The notes: generated by a model not told the origin, from the letters alone. A stretch of DNA of 64,000 nt from Paenibacillus melissococcoides (GCA_944800085.1 CALYLO010000001.1:831001-895000); one strand, 5' to 3'. Counted from the first letter of the stretch, positions 1-9,270 are shown. Numbers and translations: made by a program.

Positions 1-650
1 ACGGCTTCAGGGCGGAGCATGAAGGGGCCCCGGTCGCGGAATGGCTGAACTCGCTAGGGATTCACGCCTTCGTGCTCGACTATCGGGTGAACCCTTACCG
101 CCATCCGGCGCCGCTGCTCGACGCCCAGCGCGCCATTCGCCTCGTGCGCAGCCAAGCCCGGGCGTGGAATGTCCGGCCGGACCGGGTCGGCATTCTCGGC
201 TTCTCGGCGGGCGGGCATCTTGCCTCTACGGCGGGAACGCGCTACGACCTGGGCTCGCCGCATGCCGCTGACCCGATCGACCGGGAGAGCTGCCGCCCCG
301 ATGCGCTGGTGCTCTGCTACCCGGTCATTACGATGGGAGAGAGCGGGCACCTCCATTCGCGCGAGAATCTGCTCGGCCCCGATGCGGATCCGCAGCTTAT
401 CGAGGCGCTGTCCAGCGAGCGCCATGTGACGGAGGATACGCCGCCGGCCTTCTTGTGGCATACGTCGGAGGATGATGTGAAGGTGGAGCACAGTCTCCAG
501 TTCGCCTTGTCGCTCAGCCGCAAGGCGGTCCCCTTCGATCTGCATGTCTACGACAAGGGGCCGCATGGATTAGGTTTGGCCACGTCCGACCCGTACGTCG
601 GCGGGTGGACAACCCAATGCGGCAAGTGGCTGAAGAAACTCGGCTTCTAA
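1..650 (+). CDS. alpha/beta hydrolase, esterase/lipase type (C-terminal part)
   Basis: The reading frame is already open at the window edge (in frame from base 3), so the N-terminus lies upstream. The visible 215 residues carry an alpha/beta-hydrolase C-terminal two thirds: a strand followed by DYRVNPYRHPAP, the nucleophile elbow GFSAGGH (about base 198), a late acid in TSEDD (about base 470) and the catalytic histidine in KGPHG (about base 560). This Ser-Asp-His order and the small-residue elbow are typical of carboxylesterase or acetyl-esterase enzymes that hydrolyse ester bonds of small acyl or sugar substrates, probably in the cytoplasm. The substrate cannot be read from this fragment. 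The stop is followed by about 650 bases without a gene. Family is confident, specificity is not. Confidence 0.85.
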   Translation, partial: GFRAEHEGAPVAEWLNSLGIHAFVLDYRVNPYRHPAPLLDAQRAIRLVRSQARAWNVRPDRVGILGFSAGGHLASTAGTRYDLGSPHAADPIDRESCRPDALVLCYPVITMGESGHLHSRENLLGPDADPQLIEALSSERHVTEDTPPAFLWHTSEDDVKVEHSLQFALSLSRKAVPFDLHVYDKGPHGLGLATSDPYVGGWTTQCGKWLKKLGF

Positions 651-1300
651 TCGGCCGGGAATCGGGCAAGGGCAGGGACAGAAGATCCTCCAGCACGGCG
701 CGGGCGCGCGGGTTGGAGGCACGAATAGGAGAGAGGGAGGCTATCCTATAGGCAGTGCGCAAGGATGCGAGGCAAGACGGGATGTACAGATAATATAGTG
801 GCAGGAAGACGGCGGAAGGAAAAGCGGCGGAGTATGGACGGGTTGAGACAAGGCTGTGAGACGGAGCTGGTGAAATGAAATCCTGCGTGAATGCAGGAAT
901 TTACGCTATTTGTGCCCGTATTTGATTAAATTCCTGTAAAAGTGCATTATTTTCTCCGATTTTTACTTCTATATATGGAAAATCCTGAAATTTCTGCAGT
1001 TTTGCAGGATTCCCTCTAACGGGCGACACCTCATAATGGAAACCTGTATTTTTGTATTATTTCGGCAAGCCGAGCTTGGAGAATGAGGGGGTTGTCTCAT
1101 CACTGCAGCGAAACACTGCTGATGGGACAGCCCCTTTCCATACTTATATGACAGGTTGCGGCGCTATGCGACAAAACGATGGACAAGGGAGCCGGTAAAG
1201 GGTATAAAGAGAAAAAAGAAACGATGCAAGCAGATCGGACTTATGATGACGAGATGGGATGACCCGCCTGTCCGTTACCTACAGAAGGAGGCACGCCGTC
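651..1300. other. Gene-free spacer with dispersed repeat
   Basis: No credible gene was found here. Bases 651-876 are purine-rich and show no clear motif beyond a weak terminal-repeat-like GGCTATCCTATAG at 739-751. Bases 877-1134 are copy 1 of a dispersed repeat (separate entry). Bases 1139-1300 lead into the TTG start of the decayed sensor gene, with the ribosome site GAAGGAGG at 1284-1291. Confidence 0.5.
877..1134 (+). repeat. Dispersed intergenic repeat, copy 1
   Basis: About 258 bases align over their whole length with 9462-9720, at roughly 70-75% identity by eye. Shared words include GAAATCCTGCGTGAATGCAG, TTGATNAAATTCCTG, CATTATTTTC and GATTTTT. The copy contains short internal palindromes built on TCCTGC/GCAGGA. 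It ends in a strong stem: GGGGTTGTCTCATCA (1088-1102) pairs with TGATGGGACAGCCCC (1120-1134) around a CTGCAGCG loop region, followed by TTT. It has no coding capacity. It may be a decayed MITE whose terminal hairpin could act as a terminator. Confidence 0.7.
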
Positions 1301-2687
1301 TTGCAGAATCGCTCCTGTCCCGTCTCCAACGCCAGCGGGTTCTGGCTTGATGAACCTTGGAAGGATTCAGATGACGCCCAGTTGCACTTAGATGAGAAAA
1401 TAACCGCGCAAATGAACATGATCGAATTGACGGAACAGGATCTGGAGATTGTGCGATCGATTCGCCCGCTCGTGCTGGAGCATATCGACGACATCGTGGA
1501 TTCTTTCTATGATTCGGTGCTGCGCATAGATATATTAAAAAACTGATCATAGATCACAGCCATATCGAAAAGCTTCGCAAAACGCTGAAGGAGCATCTGA
1601 TCGAAATGTTCAGCGGCCGGCGAGGAGAGCAGGCTTCATCGCCCGGATGGGGCGGCGATGAATTCGCCGTGCTGTGCCCGGCGGATGCGGAGCATGATCC
1701 CGCCGCCATGGCCATGCGCATGATCGAGCAGATCCGGCTTCCGTACCAGTTGAACCAGACCGGGTTTTTTGTGACGACGAGCATCGGCATCGCCATCTAT
1801 TCGGAGTATGGCCTGACCGCTTCCGAATTGCTGCGCAATGCGGACAAGGCGATGTATGAAGTGAAGAAGGACGGCAAGAACGCCTGCCAGTTCTATTCCG
1901 CGGCATTCGACGCCCATTTGCAGGAGAAGATCGAGTTGGAGAATGATCTGCGTAAAGCGGTGGCCCGCCAAGAGCTGGTCGTTCATTACCAGCCTCAAAA
2001 TACGCTGAAGGAGAATCAATTGATTGGCGTTGAAGCGCTGGTGCGCTGGAATCATCCGCGCAAGGGCCTTCTCGATCCGTCCGTCTTTATTCCGATCGCG
2101 GAGGAGACGGGAATGATTTACGAGATGGGCGCCTGGATTTTGCGGAAGCCTGCCGCCAGATGCGGGCCTGGCATGATGCCGGCGGGCCGAAAATCCGCGT
2201 GTCGGTCAATCTTTCGACCCAGCAATTCCATCTGTCCAATCTATGCGAGACGATTCGCGGCATTCTGGAAGAGACCGGTTTGCCGCCGGAATATTTGGAG
2301 CTGGAGATTACGGAGAGCATGATGATGGACGTCACCCGCTCGACGAAATTTTGCAGGAGCTGACGGAACTCGGCGTATATCAGCATGGACGATTTCGGCA
2401 CGGGGTACAGCTCCCTCAGCTATTTGAAGCTGTTTCCGATTCGCAAGCTGAAGATCGACCGCTCGTTCATGAAGGATGTGACGAGCAATCCGAATGACAA
2501 GGCGATCGTGGCGACGATTATCTCGATGGCCCATCATTTGAATATGCGCGTGATCGCCGAAGGCGTCGAGACGGAGGACCAGCTTCATTACTTAAGCGAG
2601 AATGGCTGCGATGACATCCAGGGCTTCTTTTTCAGCCCGCCGGTGACCGCCGAGCAATTGCAGAGGACGATTTTGAGCGGAAAATAG
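1301..2687 (+). pseudogene. Globin-coupled GGDEF-EAL cyclic-di-GMP protein, decayed
   Basis: Pieces of one signalling protein lie in order in different frames. From a TTG start at 1301 comes an N-terminal protoglobin segment (LTEQDLEIVRSIRPLVLEHI), then a break near 1545. A second globin piece (DHSHIEKLRKTLKEHLIEMF) then runs straight into the back half of a GGDEF domain (GWGGDEFAVL at about 1648). The rest of the globin, any linker and the front of GGDEF are missing. An EAL domain follows (EALVRW at about 2032), broken by frameshifts near 2145 and 2345. It ends with DDFGTGYSSL, KIDRSF and AEGVET at 2385-2687. Intact relatives bind heme-oxygen ligands and make or degrade cyclic-di-GMP. This copy has at least three frame breaks plus a large deletion and cannot be functional as a whole. 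Confidence 0.85.
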
Positions 2688-2714
2688 GCCAATGGGAGCG
2701 CGTTTCCCTGCATT

Positions 2715-2756
2715 AAAAAGGCTGTGCATCCGGCCTTGCTGCCGGTGCACAGCCTT
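2715..2756 (-). terminator. Intrinsic terminator of the TPM-domain gene
   Basis: AAGGCTGTGCA (2718-2728) pairs with TGCACAGCCTT (2746-2756). On the minus strand the stem is followed by a T run (the A run at 2715-2719). It sits just past the stop of the minus-strand gene and faces the end of the EAL pseudogene, so it may serve both strands. Confidence 0.8.
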
Positions 2757-2793
2757 GGCTTCCCGTGCGGGCGGCCTGCTGCACGCTCCGCAT

Positions 2794-5676
2794 CTACCAG
2801 TTCGAGCCGCCGGAGGAATTATTGTTCTTGCTCCAGCTTGAACCGCCGGAGGAGGAGCTGCCGCTTCCCCAACTTGAGCCACCCGACGAATTCGACGTCC
2901 CGCGCTCCTGGGCCCGCCTCGCTTCTTCCGCCCGCCGTTCCTCCCGCAGCACATCGTTATACGCCGATTCCATGGCGGCGATAATTCCGGTCATGGCCGT
3001 TGCGGTGCGAGCGACTTCAGCATAGGATCCTCGCCGCATCAGGTCGCTGGCCTCGCTGTGGATCGAAGCGAAGCGGGAATCGAATGGCGAGACGTTGATT
3101 TTGCTTCTCGCCCGGGAGCAGGCGCGCCGGTATTGGCTGGCCGCCCGATCAAGCTCCCGTTCCGCATTGCGCTTCTGTACGGCGGCCCGTTCGATGACGC
3201 CCAAGTATTGATTGGCTTCGTCAACGAATTCCCCGCTTATTTCATTCATCAGGTCGACATCATAGGGCGGATCGGCGGCGAGGTTCCGAAGCCCGGACTG
3301 CAGCCGCTCCAGACGCTGCTCCTGCTCCCCCCATAGCTGAGCGAGATGCTGGCGGGAGAGGATGCGCTGGGCTTTGGCGAAGGCGGCTTCGCCCGCCGCC
3401 TGTTTCCGCAGCGCCTCCTTGTGCGCGCTGTCCAGCTCTCTTATCTGGCGCTCATACCGCTCGATGGCATGATCCAGCTCGGCCAGCCGCAGCAGCATCC
3501 GATCCAGCTCTTCCCGCGCCAGGCCGTATTCCTGGACATCGATGCCGGACCAATACTCGACCTGGCCCAGCGCCGGCCCGATATCCGCCAGGCACTGGTA
3601 TTTGTCGCGATACAGATGCCATTGCTGCTCCCAATGCTTCGTCCGGTAGGCGGCCTGGACGCGCACGGTCACCTCGGACAGTTCTTGCTCCTTGCGGAGG
3701 TACCCGTCCAGTCTCGACTTGAGCTGGGCGATGTCCTTGGCGTTTTTGACCTGCAAATCCGCCTGCCGCTGCGTCATGTTCACCGCATCGGCCAGCAATT
3801 GTCTCATCAGCTCGACGCGCTGGATCGCTGCCGGGATATCCCCATGCCGCAGCAGCTCCTGCATCTGCTCGTTGACCTGTCCCGTCTGCTCGATATTGCC
3901 GTACGGATCAATGCGCACGAGCTTCAGACGGAATTCCTGTGCGATGGTCTGAACGCGCTCCCGTCTCTCCGCCATCTGCTGCGGAGTCCGGCGGTAGATC
4001 TCCGCCAGCTCGGCGATGCTTGCGATGTCGTTCTCCAGCCGCCGCAGCTCCTCATTCGCGTGCACGACGCGGTGCTCGGCGCCCAGCGGGTCGAAAATCT
4101 CCAACTGCTTACTCTCCGCCAGCTCGGCCTGGACCGCATGGTAGCGCCGCCGCAGCTCATCGAGCGGCCAGCCTCGCGCCTGCATTTCCGCTGCGATGCC
4201 GCGGTCGGCGGCCTGCAGCCGTTCCTCCGCATCCGCAATCGTCTGCTTCAACGTCCGGTCGAGCTCTTCGATATGGCCGATCGCGGCGACATGCCGTTCC
4301 GCCTCCGGCGCACGCTCCTTCAGCTCGGCGGCCGCGGCCGCAACCTGCTTGCGCAGGGACGGCATGAGCCATTGCCGCTTCGGAATGGCCTCAAGCTCCT
4401 GCTGCCTGGCGTTCAACCAGATGAGAATGTCCGCCAATTCCCGATCGGCCGTCCTGGCCGCCTGCTGCGTCTCGCCCTGGGACAGATCGAGATAGGTCTT
4501 GTTCTTCTCCAGCGCCTGGTTCACCCGCACCATCAATGCAGGCTGGCGCCGGCGGATCAGCCGCAGCCGGATCCACAGCTCCCCGCGCTCGCCGGCGGCA
4601 GCGAGGACGAGCAGCCCGCCAGCGCACAGCAGCACAAGCTGCCAGTCGATCGAAAGAGGCATCGCCGACTCCTGTTGCGCCGCATCTTGCTGCGCAGCGT
4701 CCGGCTCGGCCTCGGCGGCAGCGGGGGCCAGCGGCTTCAAGGCATGCGTCGCCTTCATCAACGCGATGGATGCCGCAGCGAAATCGCCTTCCTTCGCCTT
4801 AGGGATAAAGTGAGCGTCCAGCCATGCCTTCAGGCTGCCCGGCACGTCGCCGCGGATGCCGGTCTCGGCATCGATCTTGTCCTGGAGGGCGGGGTTATTG
4901 AAATTCATCTCCACCCGCCGCTCCTTCTTCGAGAGGAGAAGCAGAATATCATCGGCCCCTAATCCGAGCTCCCGGTAAAGCTTGTTCGCGTACGCTTCCG
5001 GTGCCGCGCCCTGGAAGCTGTCGACGGTCACCAGGCGGAACGTGTACAGCTTCCCCTGCGCCGCCTTCTTCACCGCTGGCAGCGCCTCCTTCGAGATCAT
5101 GCGCGCCTTGTCCTGGACGAGGGCGGGCTTCGCGGAGCTCCCTTCGGTCTGATCGGAGCCGGCCGGCTTGCTTCCGGCGGCCGTCTGCGGCTTCAAGGCA
5201 TGCGTCGCCTTCATGACCGAGACGGAAGCCGCGGCGAAATCGCCCTCCTTCGCCTTCGGAATGAAATGCGTATCCAGCCACGATGTCAGACTGCCCCCCG
5301 CGTCGCCGCGAATGCCGACCTTGGCGTTGATCGCGGCCTGGAGGGAAGGATTGTTGAAGTTCATCTCGACCCGCCGCTCCTGCTTGGAGATGAGGAGGAG
5401 GATGTCATCCGCTCCCAGTCCCCATTGCTCGTACACGTCGTTGGCATAGTCGGCCGGCGCCGTTCCATTCAAGCTGTCCACGGTCAGGAGGTAGAAGGTG
5501 TACAGCTTCCCTTTGGCCGCCTTCTCGATGGAGGCGATTGACTTCTTCGACAGCATCTGCGCCGTATCCTGAACCAGTCCCTCCTTGGCCGGAACTCCCT
5601 CCGCCCTCGCCGTTCCCGGAGCGGCGGATATCACAATGACAAGAAAAAGCATAATGATGCGCATCGCATATTGCAC
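2794..5676 (-). CDS. Secreted/membrane protein with two TPM domains and coiled coil
   Basis: This is a 960-residue protein. A GTG start with GGGAGGG seven bases upstream opens a signal peptide (hydrophobic MLFLVIVISAAPG, cleavage near ARA-EG). Two TPM domains (YgcG/Psb32 family) follow at about residues 33-155 and 190-310. They are clear repeats of each other: both carry LYTF, GLGADDILLL and RRVEMNFNNP. A transmembrane segment lies near residue 350 (LVLLCAGGLLVLAA). About 550 residues of charged coiled coil follow, then a Ser/Gly/Trp/Asn-rich tail. The topology implies TPM domains outside and a cytoplasmic coiled coil. TPM proteins act in photosystem repair or as phosphatase-like or membrane-associated factors, and the function here is unknown. 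The gene stands alone between terminators and is divergent from the C45-type gene. Confidence 0.8.
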   Translation of the reverse strand: MQYAMRIIMLFLVIVISAAPGTARAEGVPAKEGLVQDTAQMLSKKSIASIEKAAKGKLYTFYLLTVDSLNGTAPADYANDVYEQWGLGADDILLLISKQERRVEMNFNNPSLQAAINAKVGIRGDAGGSLTSWLDTHFIPKAKEGDFAAASVSVMKATHALKPQTAAGSKPAGSDQTEGSSAKPALVQDKARMISKEALPAVKKAAQGKLYTFRLVTVDSFQGAAPEAYANKLYRELGLGADDILLLLSKKERRVEMNFNNPALQDKIDAETGIRGDVPGSLKAWLDAHFIPKAKEGDFAAASIALMKATHALKPLAPAAAEAEPDAAQQDAAQQESAMPLSIDWQLVLLCAGGLLVLAAAGERGELWIRLRLIRRRQPALMVRVNQALEKNKTYLDLSQGETQQAARTADRELADILIWLNARQQELEAIPKRQWLMPSLRKQVAAAAAELKERAPEAERHVAAIGHIEELDRTLKQTIADAEERLQAADRGIAAEMQARGWPLDELRRRYHAVQAELAESKQLEIFDPLGAEHRVVHANEELRRLENDIASIAELAEIYRRTPQQMAERRERVQTIAQEFRLKLVRIDPYGNIEQTGQVNEQMQELLRHGDIPAAIQRVELMRQLLADAVNMTQRQADLQVKNAKDIAQLKSRLDGYLRKEQELSEVTVRVQAAYRTKHWEQQWHLYRDKYQCLADIGPALGQVEYWSGIDVQEYGLAREELDRMLLRLAELDHAIERYERQIRELDSAHKEALRKQAAGEAAFAKAQRILSRQHLAQLWGEQEQRLERLQSGLRNLAADPPYDVDLMNEISGEFVDEANQYLGVIERAAVQKRNAERELDRAASQYRRACSRARSKINVSPFDSRFASIHSEASDLMRRGSYAEVARTATAMTGIIAAMESAYNDVLREERRAEEARRAQERGTSNSSGGSSWGSGSSSSGGSSWSKNNNSSGGSNW

Positions 5677-5871
5677 GTTGAACCCTCCCGTAGTCTCTCA
5701 CCGATAGTCTAGTTCCAGTATAACGGAATTACGGCGGACTTGGGGAAAAGTTCCTGCAAAGTTCGCGCCGGGTCTGTCCGGGGAAAAACGCAATAAGTAT
5801 CAAGTGTGTCCGGCTCCCGGTTGGTAAGATGGATGGGAGCGAATCAGGATACGTAAAGGAGAGGGTAGTGA

Positions 5872-6870
5872 ATGCAAGAGAAAACGGGGTATTTTGCACA
5901 TCTGGAGGGCACGAGCCGGGAGGCGGGCCGGCAGCAGGGACGGTTCGCGGCGCTGCATCCGGCCTGGATGCCGATGCTCGTCCTTCCGGAGCCGCTGCCG
6001 GAAGCGCGGCTGCGGGAGACGATGCGGCTGCTGGACGATTACTGCCCCGGCATCAATGACGAACTGCTCGGAGCGGCCGAGCAGCTTGGCGTCGAGCCGG
6101 GCCGGATGGGCTATTACGCGGGGACCGACATTCAGGCGGGCTGCAGCCACTGCGCCGTCCTGCCCGGGAAGACGAGCGACGGGCGGACGTATGTGCTGCG
6201 CAATTACGATCTGTCCCCGGAGCTTGCCGACATGCGGCTCTGCGATACCGCGATTCACGGCCGGTACCGGCATATCGGTTTCTCGCCCCTCCTGTTCGGA
6301 CGAACGGAAGGAATGAATGAACACGGGCTGTGCGTCACCTTCTCGGCCTGCGGCCAGCCGGTGGGGAATGTGGAGGGTATGCGGGCGGCGAAGGCGAGCG
6401 GCCTGCAGTTCTGGGCGGTCGTGCGCACGGTGCTCGAACGCTGCCGGACGGCTGCAGAGGCCGTCGCAGCCATACGCGAGATGCCGATTGCATCGAACAT
6501 GAATCTGATTATCGCGGACGCGTCCGGACATGCCGCGCTGCTGGAGACGTTCGACGGCGAGGTCGCGGTGAAGGAAGCGGACGGAATGGCAGAGCCGTAT
6601 GTGGCGGCGACGAACCATCCGCTGTTCCCGGAGGTCGCCCGGCTGGAGCCGCGCCGGCTGCATCACTCCGTCGTGCGCCGCGAGCTGTTGAACGAGGCGC
6701 TTGGAGGAAGCGCGCCAGTCGGCAAGGAGGAACTGCGCGGGCTGGTCCAGCGGGAATATCCGTATGGATTGACCGTGCACAATTACCGGCAATGGTTCGG
6801 CACGCTCTATTGGATGCTGTTCGATCTGAACGAACGCGCGCTGGAGGTCTGCTTCGGCTCGCCAGCGTAG
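5872..6870 (+). CDS. C45-family autoproteolytic acyltransferase/hydrolase
   Basis: A 332-residue enzyme starting at ATG 5872 after AAAGGAGAGGG. It belongs to the N-terminal-nucleophile family that includes penicillin acyl-CoA:6-APA acyltransferase. The hallmark Gly-Cys cleavage site is visible as AG-CSHCAVLPG (G90/C91), followed by DGRTYVLRNYD, matching the C-T-T-x-x-C-x-L-P and NWD pattern of the fungal enzyme. Later family features are NEHGLCVTFSACG and the NHPLFPE region. The precursor is expected to self-cleave before Cys91, which then attacks amide or acyl substrates. The natural substrate is unknown. The gene is followed by a low-complexity spacer and a strong terminator, so it is probably monocistronic. 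Confidence 0.8.
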   Translation: MQEKTGYFAHLEGTSREAGRQQGRFAALHPAWMPMLVLPEPLPEARLRETMRLLDDYCPGINDELLGAAEQLGVEPGRMGYYAGTDIQAGCSHCAVLPGKTSDGRTYVLRNYDLSPELADMRLCDTAIHGRYRHIGFSPLLFGRTEGMNEHGLCVTFSACGQPVGNVEGMRAAKASGLQFWAVVRTVLERCRTAAEAVAAIREMPIASNMNLIIADASGHAALLETFDGEVAVKEADGMAEPYVAATNHPLFPEVARLEPRRLHHSVVRRELLNEALGGSAPVGKEELRGLVQREYPYGLTVHNYRQWFGTLYWMLFDLNERALEVCFGSPA

Positions 6871-6879
6871 AAAACATGA

Positions 6880-7117
6880 TTCCATAATGCAGAATGCCTA
6901 ACGGAGAATGCGTAACGCACAACAGAGCGCGCAAACGGGAGAACAGATAACCCAGAAGGCCAAACGTGGGGCGCAACACAGAGAAGGCCGAACGTGAAGC
7001 ATAACACAGAATGCGGAACACAGACTTCCAGAATGCAGAAGGCAGAAGGCAGAACATAGAATGCAGAACGATGAATGCTAAATGCTAGATCCATAATGCA
7101 CACGCTGAAAGCAGAAG
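6880..7117 (+). repeat. Low-complexity purine-rich degenerate repeat tract
   Basis: This spacer is built from recurring short words on the plus strand: AGAATGC at least six times, AGAAGGC four times, CATAATGCA twice (6883 and 7093), and GAACG/AACAC variants spaced about 9-12 bases. It has no usable reading frame on either strand. It separates the C45-type gene stop from its terminator. Confidence 0.55.
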
Positions 7118-7157
7118 ACGATCTTTTCCGCCACGCGCGGAAGAGGTCGTTTTTTTA
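7118..7157 (+). terminator. Intrinsic terminator after C45-type gene
   Basis: ACGATCTTTTCCGC (7118-7131) pairs, with G-T wobbles, with GCGGAAGAGGTCGT (7137-7150), followed by seven T. It lies about 250 bases past the C45-type stop, beyond the repeat tract. Confidence 0.85.
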
Positions 7158-7230
7158 TTGGAGACGCCCATGCCGCAACGGAGATTGAAGCGTGTTCCAT
7201 TTGATCCCGCCCGCCGCGGTCAACTCGTTG

Positions 7231-7236
7231 TATAAT
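7231..7236 (+). promoter_or_regulatory. Putative -10 element of yhaM
   Basis: A perfect TATAAT lies 32 bases before the GTG start of yhaM. No convincing -35 box is present at 16-18 bases upstream; the nearest TTGATC at 7201 is too far. This is a weak call resting on position and sequence only. Confidence 0.35.
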
Positions 7237-7267
7237 ATAGGTATCATGGCAAGGAGGAACTTATCAC

Positions 7268-8224
7268 GTGACATTAATCAAGCAACTGACGAATCAGGAC
7301 GAGTTTATCGGCTTTTATTTGTTGAAGGAGCTGGAGGTCAAGCAGACGAACGGCAATCCGCCGAAGGATTATTTGGATATCGTCCTGTGCGATGCAACCG
7401 GGCAGCTCCCGGCCAAATATTGGGATGCTTCCTCGACCGATAAGGAGACATTTTTCCCGATGGGGCTCGTGAAGGTGCGCGGCATCGTGCAGACCTACCG
7501 GGAGAGGCTGCAGGTGAAAATCCTGCAAATCCGGCCGGCCAAGGAGGAGGACGGGGTTACATTGACCGATTTCATTCGTTCGGCCCCGATTCGTCCCATC
7601 GACCTGATTCATGCGATCAAGCAGGCCATCGCCAGCATTTCCGATAAAGAGATTCGTGCGCTTGTCAGCTTCTGCGTATCGAAGGTGGAGGAGAAGCTGA
7701 TGCACTACCCGGCGGCGAAAACCCATCACCATGCCTATTTCGCGGGCTTGGCCTACCATATGGTGCGCATGCTGGAAATCGGCGACTTTCTGTGCCGGCA
7801 GCGGCCGTTCCTGAATCCGGATCTGCTGAAGGCGGGCATCATTCTTCACGATATCGCGAAGCCGGAGGAAATGGTGGCCCAACTCGGCATCGTATCGGAA
7901 TACAGCGTTCAGGGCAAGCTGGTCGGCCATATCTCGATGGCATCGAACTGGATTACGGAGGCGGCCCTGCGGCTCGACATCGATCTCGACTCGCCGAAGG
8001 TGCTCAGCCTGCAGCATCTCGTCCTGTCGCATCATAATCTGGGCGAATGGGGCAGCCCGGTGCAGCCGCAGACGCCGGAGGCCGTGGCGCTCCATCATAT
8101 CGACGCGCTCGACGCGAAGCTCCAGATGGTCGAGGATGCGCTGGACACGACGCCGGAGACGGAGGAGTGGACGCCGTTCATCCGCGGCTTGGAGAACAAG
8201 GCGATCTATCGGATGAAGCTGTAG
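7268..8224 (+). CDS. yhaM: 3'-5' exoribonuclease YhaM
   Basis: A 318-residue protein, close to the usual 314 of Bacillus YhaM. The GTG start at 7268 follows AAGGAGG at about 7250. The N-terminal third is an OB-fold nucleic-acid-binding domain (residues about 15-95, with VKVRGIVQTYRERLQVKI). The rest is an HD metal-dependent phosphohydrolase domain: THHHAYFAGLAYH supplies early histidines, ILHDIAKPE the HD pair (H194/D195), and LSHH a later ligand. Family members degrade RNA and single-stranded DNA from the 3' end and act in mRNA turnover in the cytoplasm. The gene is monocistronic with its own terminator. Identification is firm because both domains and the length fit. Confidence 0.93.
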   Translation: MTLIKQLTNQDEFIGFYLLKELEVKQTNGNPPKDYLDIVLCDATGQLPAKYWDASSTDKETFFPMGLVKVRGIVQTYRERLQVKILQIRPAKEEDGVTLTDFIRSAPIRPIDLIHAIKQAIASISDKEIRALVSFCVSKVEEKLMHYPAAKTHHHAYFAGLAYHMVRMLEIGDFLCRQRPFLNPDLLKAGIILHDIAKPEEMVAQLGIVSEYSVQGKLVGHISMASNWITEAALRLDIDLDSPKVLSLQHLVLSHHNLGEWGSPVQPQTPEAVALHHIDALDAKLQMVEDALDTTPETEEWTPFIRGLENKAIYRMKL

Positions 8225-8257
8225 TACATAAGGATAAGCCCGCCAAGAGGCCGGAAG

Positions 8258-8299
8258 GCAGCGGGTTCATGTGCAGTCATGGACCGGCTGCTTTTTTTT
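8258..8299 (+). terminator. Intrinsic terminator of yhaM
   Basis: GCAGCGGGTTCATG (8258-8271) pairs with CATGGACCGGCTGC (8278-8291), with one mismatch and one wobble, followed by eight T. It lies 34 bases past the yhaM stop. Confidence 0.9.
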
Positions 8300-8369
8300 G
8301 CCTGCTATTTTGTGTAAGGGGACATAATTAGAGACATTTTTAAGTCGGCTGATCGGAAACTCTCCCGAG

Positions 8370-8392
8370 TATAATGTATGTAAGCGCTTTAT
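8370..8392 (+). promoter_or_regulatory. -10 box and cre-like site before Nramp pseudogene
   Basis: TATAAT at 8370-8375 is followed by TGTAAGCGCTTTAT (8379-8392). The latter matches the CcpA catabolite-response consensus TGWAARCGYTWNCW at 13 of 14 positions. A cre just downstream of the -10 would repress by roadblock. No clear -35 is visible. The gene it would control is broken. Confidence 0.4.
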
Positions 8393-8411
8393 ATTTTGGG
8401 AGGTGGACTTG

Positions 8412-9231
8412 TTGAGCAACTTCGACACGGAGCTGAATCCAGCACGCAATCCGAGCAGTAACTGGAGGAAAGGCTTGCTGCTTCTAGGACCGGGCTTCAT
8501 TACCGCCGCAACCATCCTGGGTCCGGGGAGCATTACGGTCAGCAGCAGCGCCGGGGGGCTTATGGAGTACTCGGTGCTGTGGGGGCTGGTCATCGCCATC
8601 TCGGCGACAAGCTTCAGCATTGCCGGGGCGGCCGGGCAAGTTTATATGGTCCAGGGAAAGGGGTGGCAGCCGCAAGATCTGCGCAAGAGCAACGCCAGCG
8701 CCGTCGCCGGGATCGCGGTCCTCCTGCGGCCTGACCATCATCATTATGATTACGTCGGCCGCCGTGCTCGCCCCCCCAAGGCATTCAGGTGCAGAGCGCC
8801 CTTGACATGTCCATTCAACTGGAGCCGCTGCTGGGCTGGGGAAATGGCTGTTCCTCCTCGGTCTATTCGCGGCTTCCTTCTCTTCCTTCATCGCCAACGC
8901 CGTCTTGGCGGGAATGCTGCTGTCGGACGGCTTCGGCTGGGGCCGGACGTTGAACGACAAGAGCGTTAAAATATTCACTTCCCTGCTGCTGACGGGGAGC
9001 ACGCTGATCGCGATATGGGCCGAGGCCAATCCGATTCAATTGATTATTATGGCTCAGGCGACGACGGTTCTCGGAGTGCCGCTCATCGCCATCGTGCTGC
9101 TCTTGCTGGGCAACAACAAAAAGGTGCTCGGCAGGCGCATGAACGGCTGGTTCATGAATGTCATCGCGGGACTTGCCGCTCTTTGGCTCCTTTATTTATC
9201 CGTGAATCAGTTGCTGACCTTCTTCGAGTGA
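8412..9231 (+). pseudogene. Nramp-family metal transporter, decayed
   Basis: The TTG start at 8412 follows GGGAGGTGG. The first about 95 residues read as an Nramp N-terminus: LGPGFITAATILGPGSI is the TM1 metal-site region, followed by TM2. Around 8640-8740 a large piece is absent (an intact protein is about 400 residues; only about 270 codons remain). Frameshifts then occur near 8740, 8775 and 8840. Recognisable stretches continue in shifting frames (TIIIMITSAAVLAPP, VQSALDMSIQLEPLLG, FSSFIANAVLAGMLL). The last frame, 8905-9231, gives the C-terminal helices. Intact relatives import Mn/Fe or related ions. The coding order is preserved, so this is a decayed gene, not noise. Confidence 0.85.
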
Positions 9232-9270
9232 GCCGGCAGGAGTAGGCGAGTAGGAGAGAGCAATATGGAA

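Noticed and set aside
3346..4962. Long plus-strand frame (538 codons) opposite the TPM gene
   Set aside because: It is the antisense shadow of a GC-rich coiled-coil gene; it lacks a ribosome site, family motifs and sensible composition.
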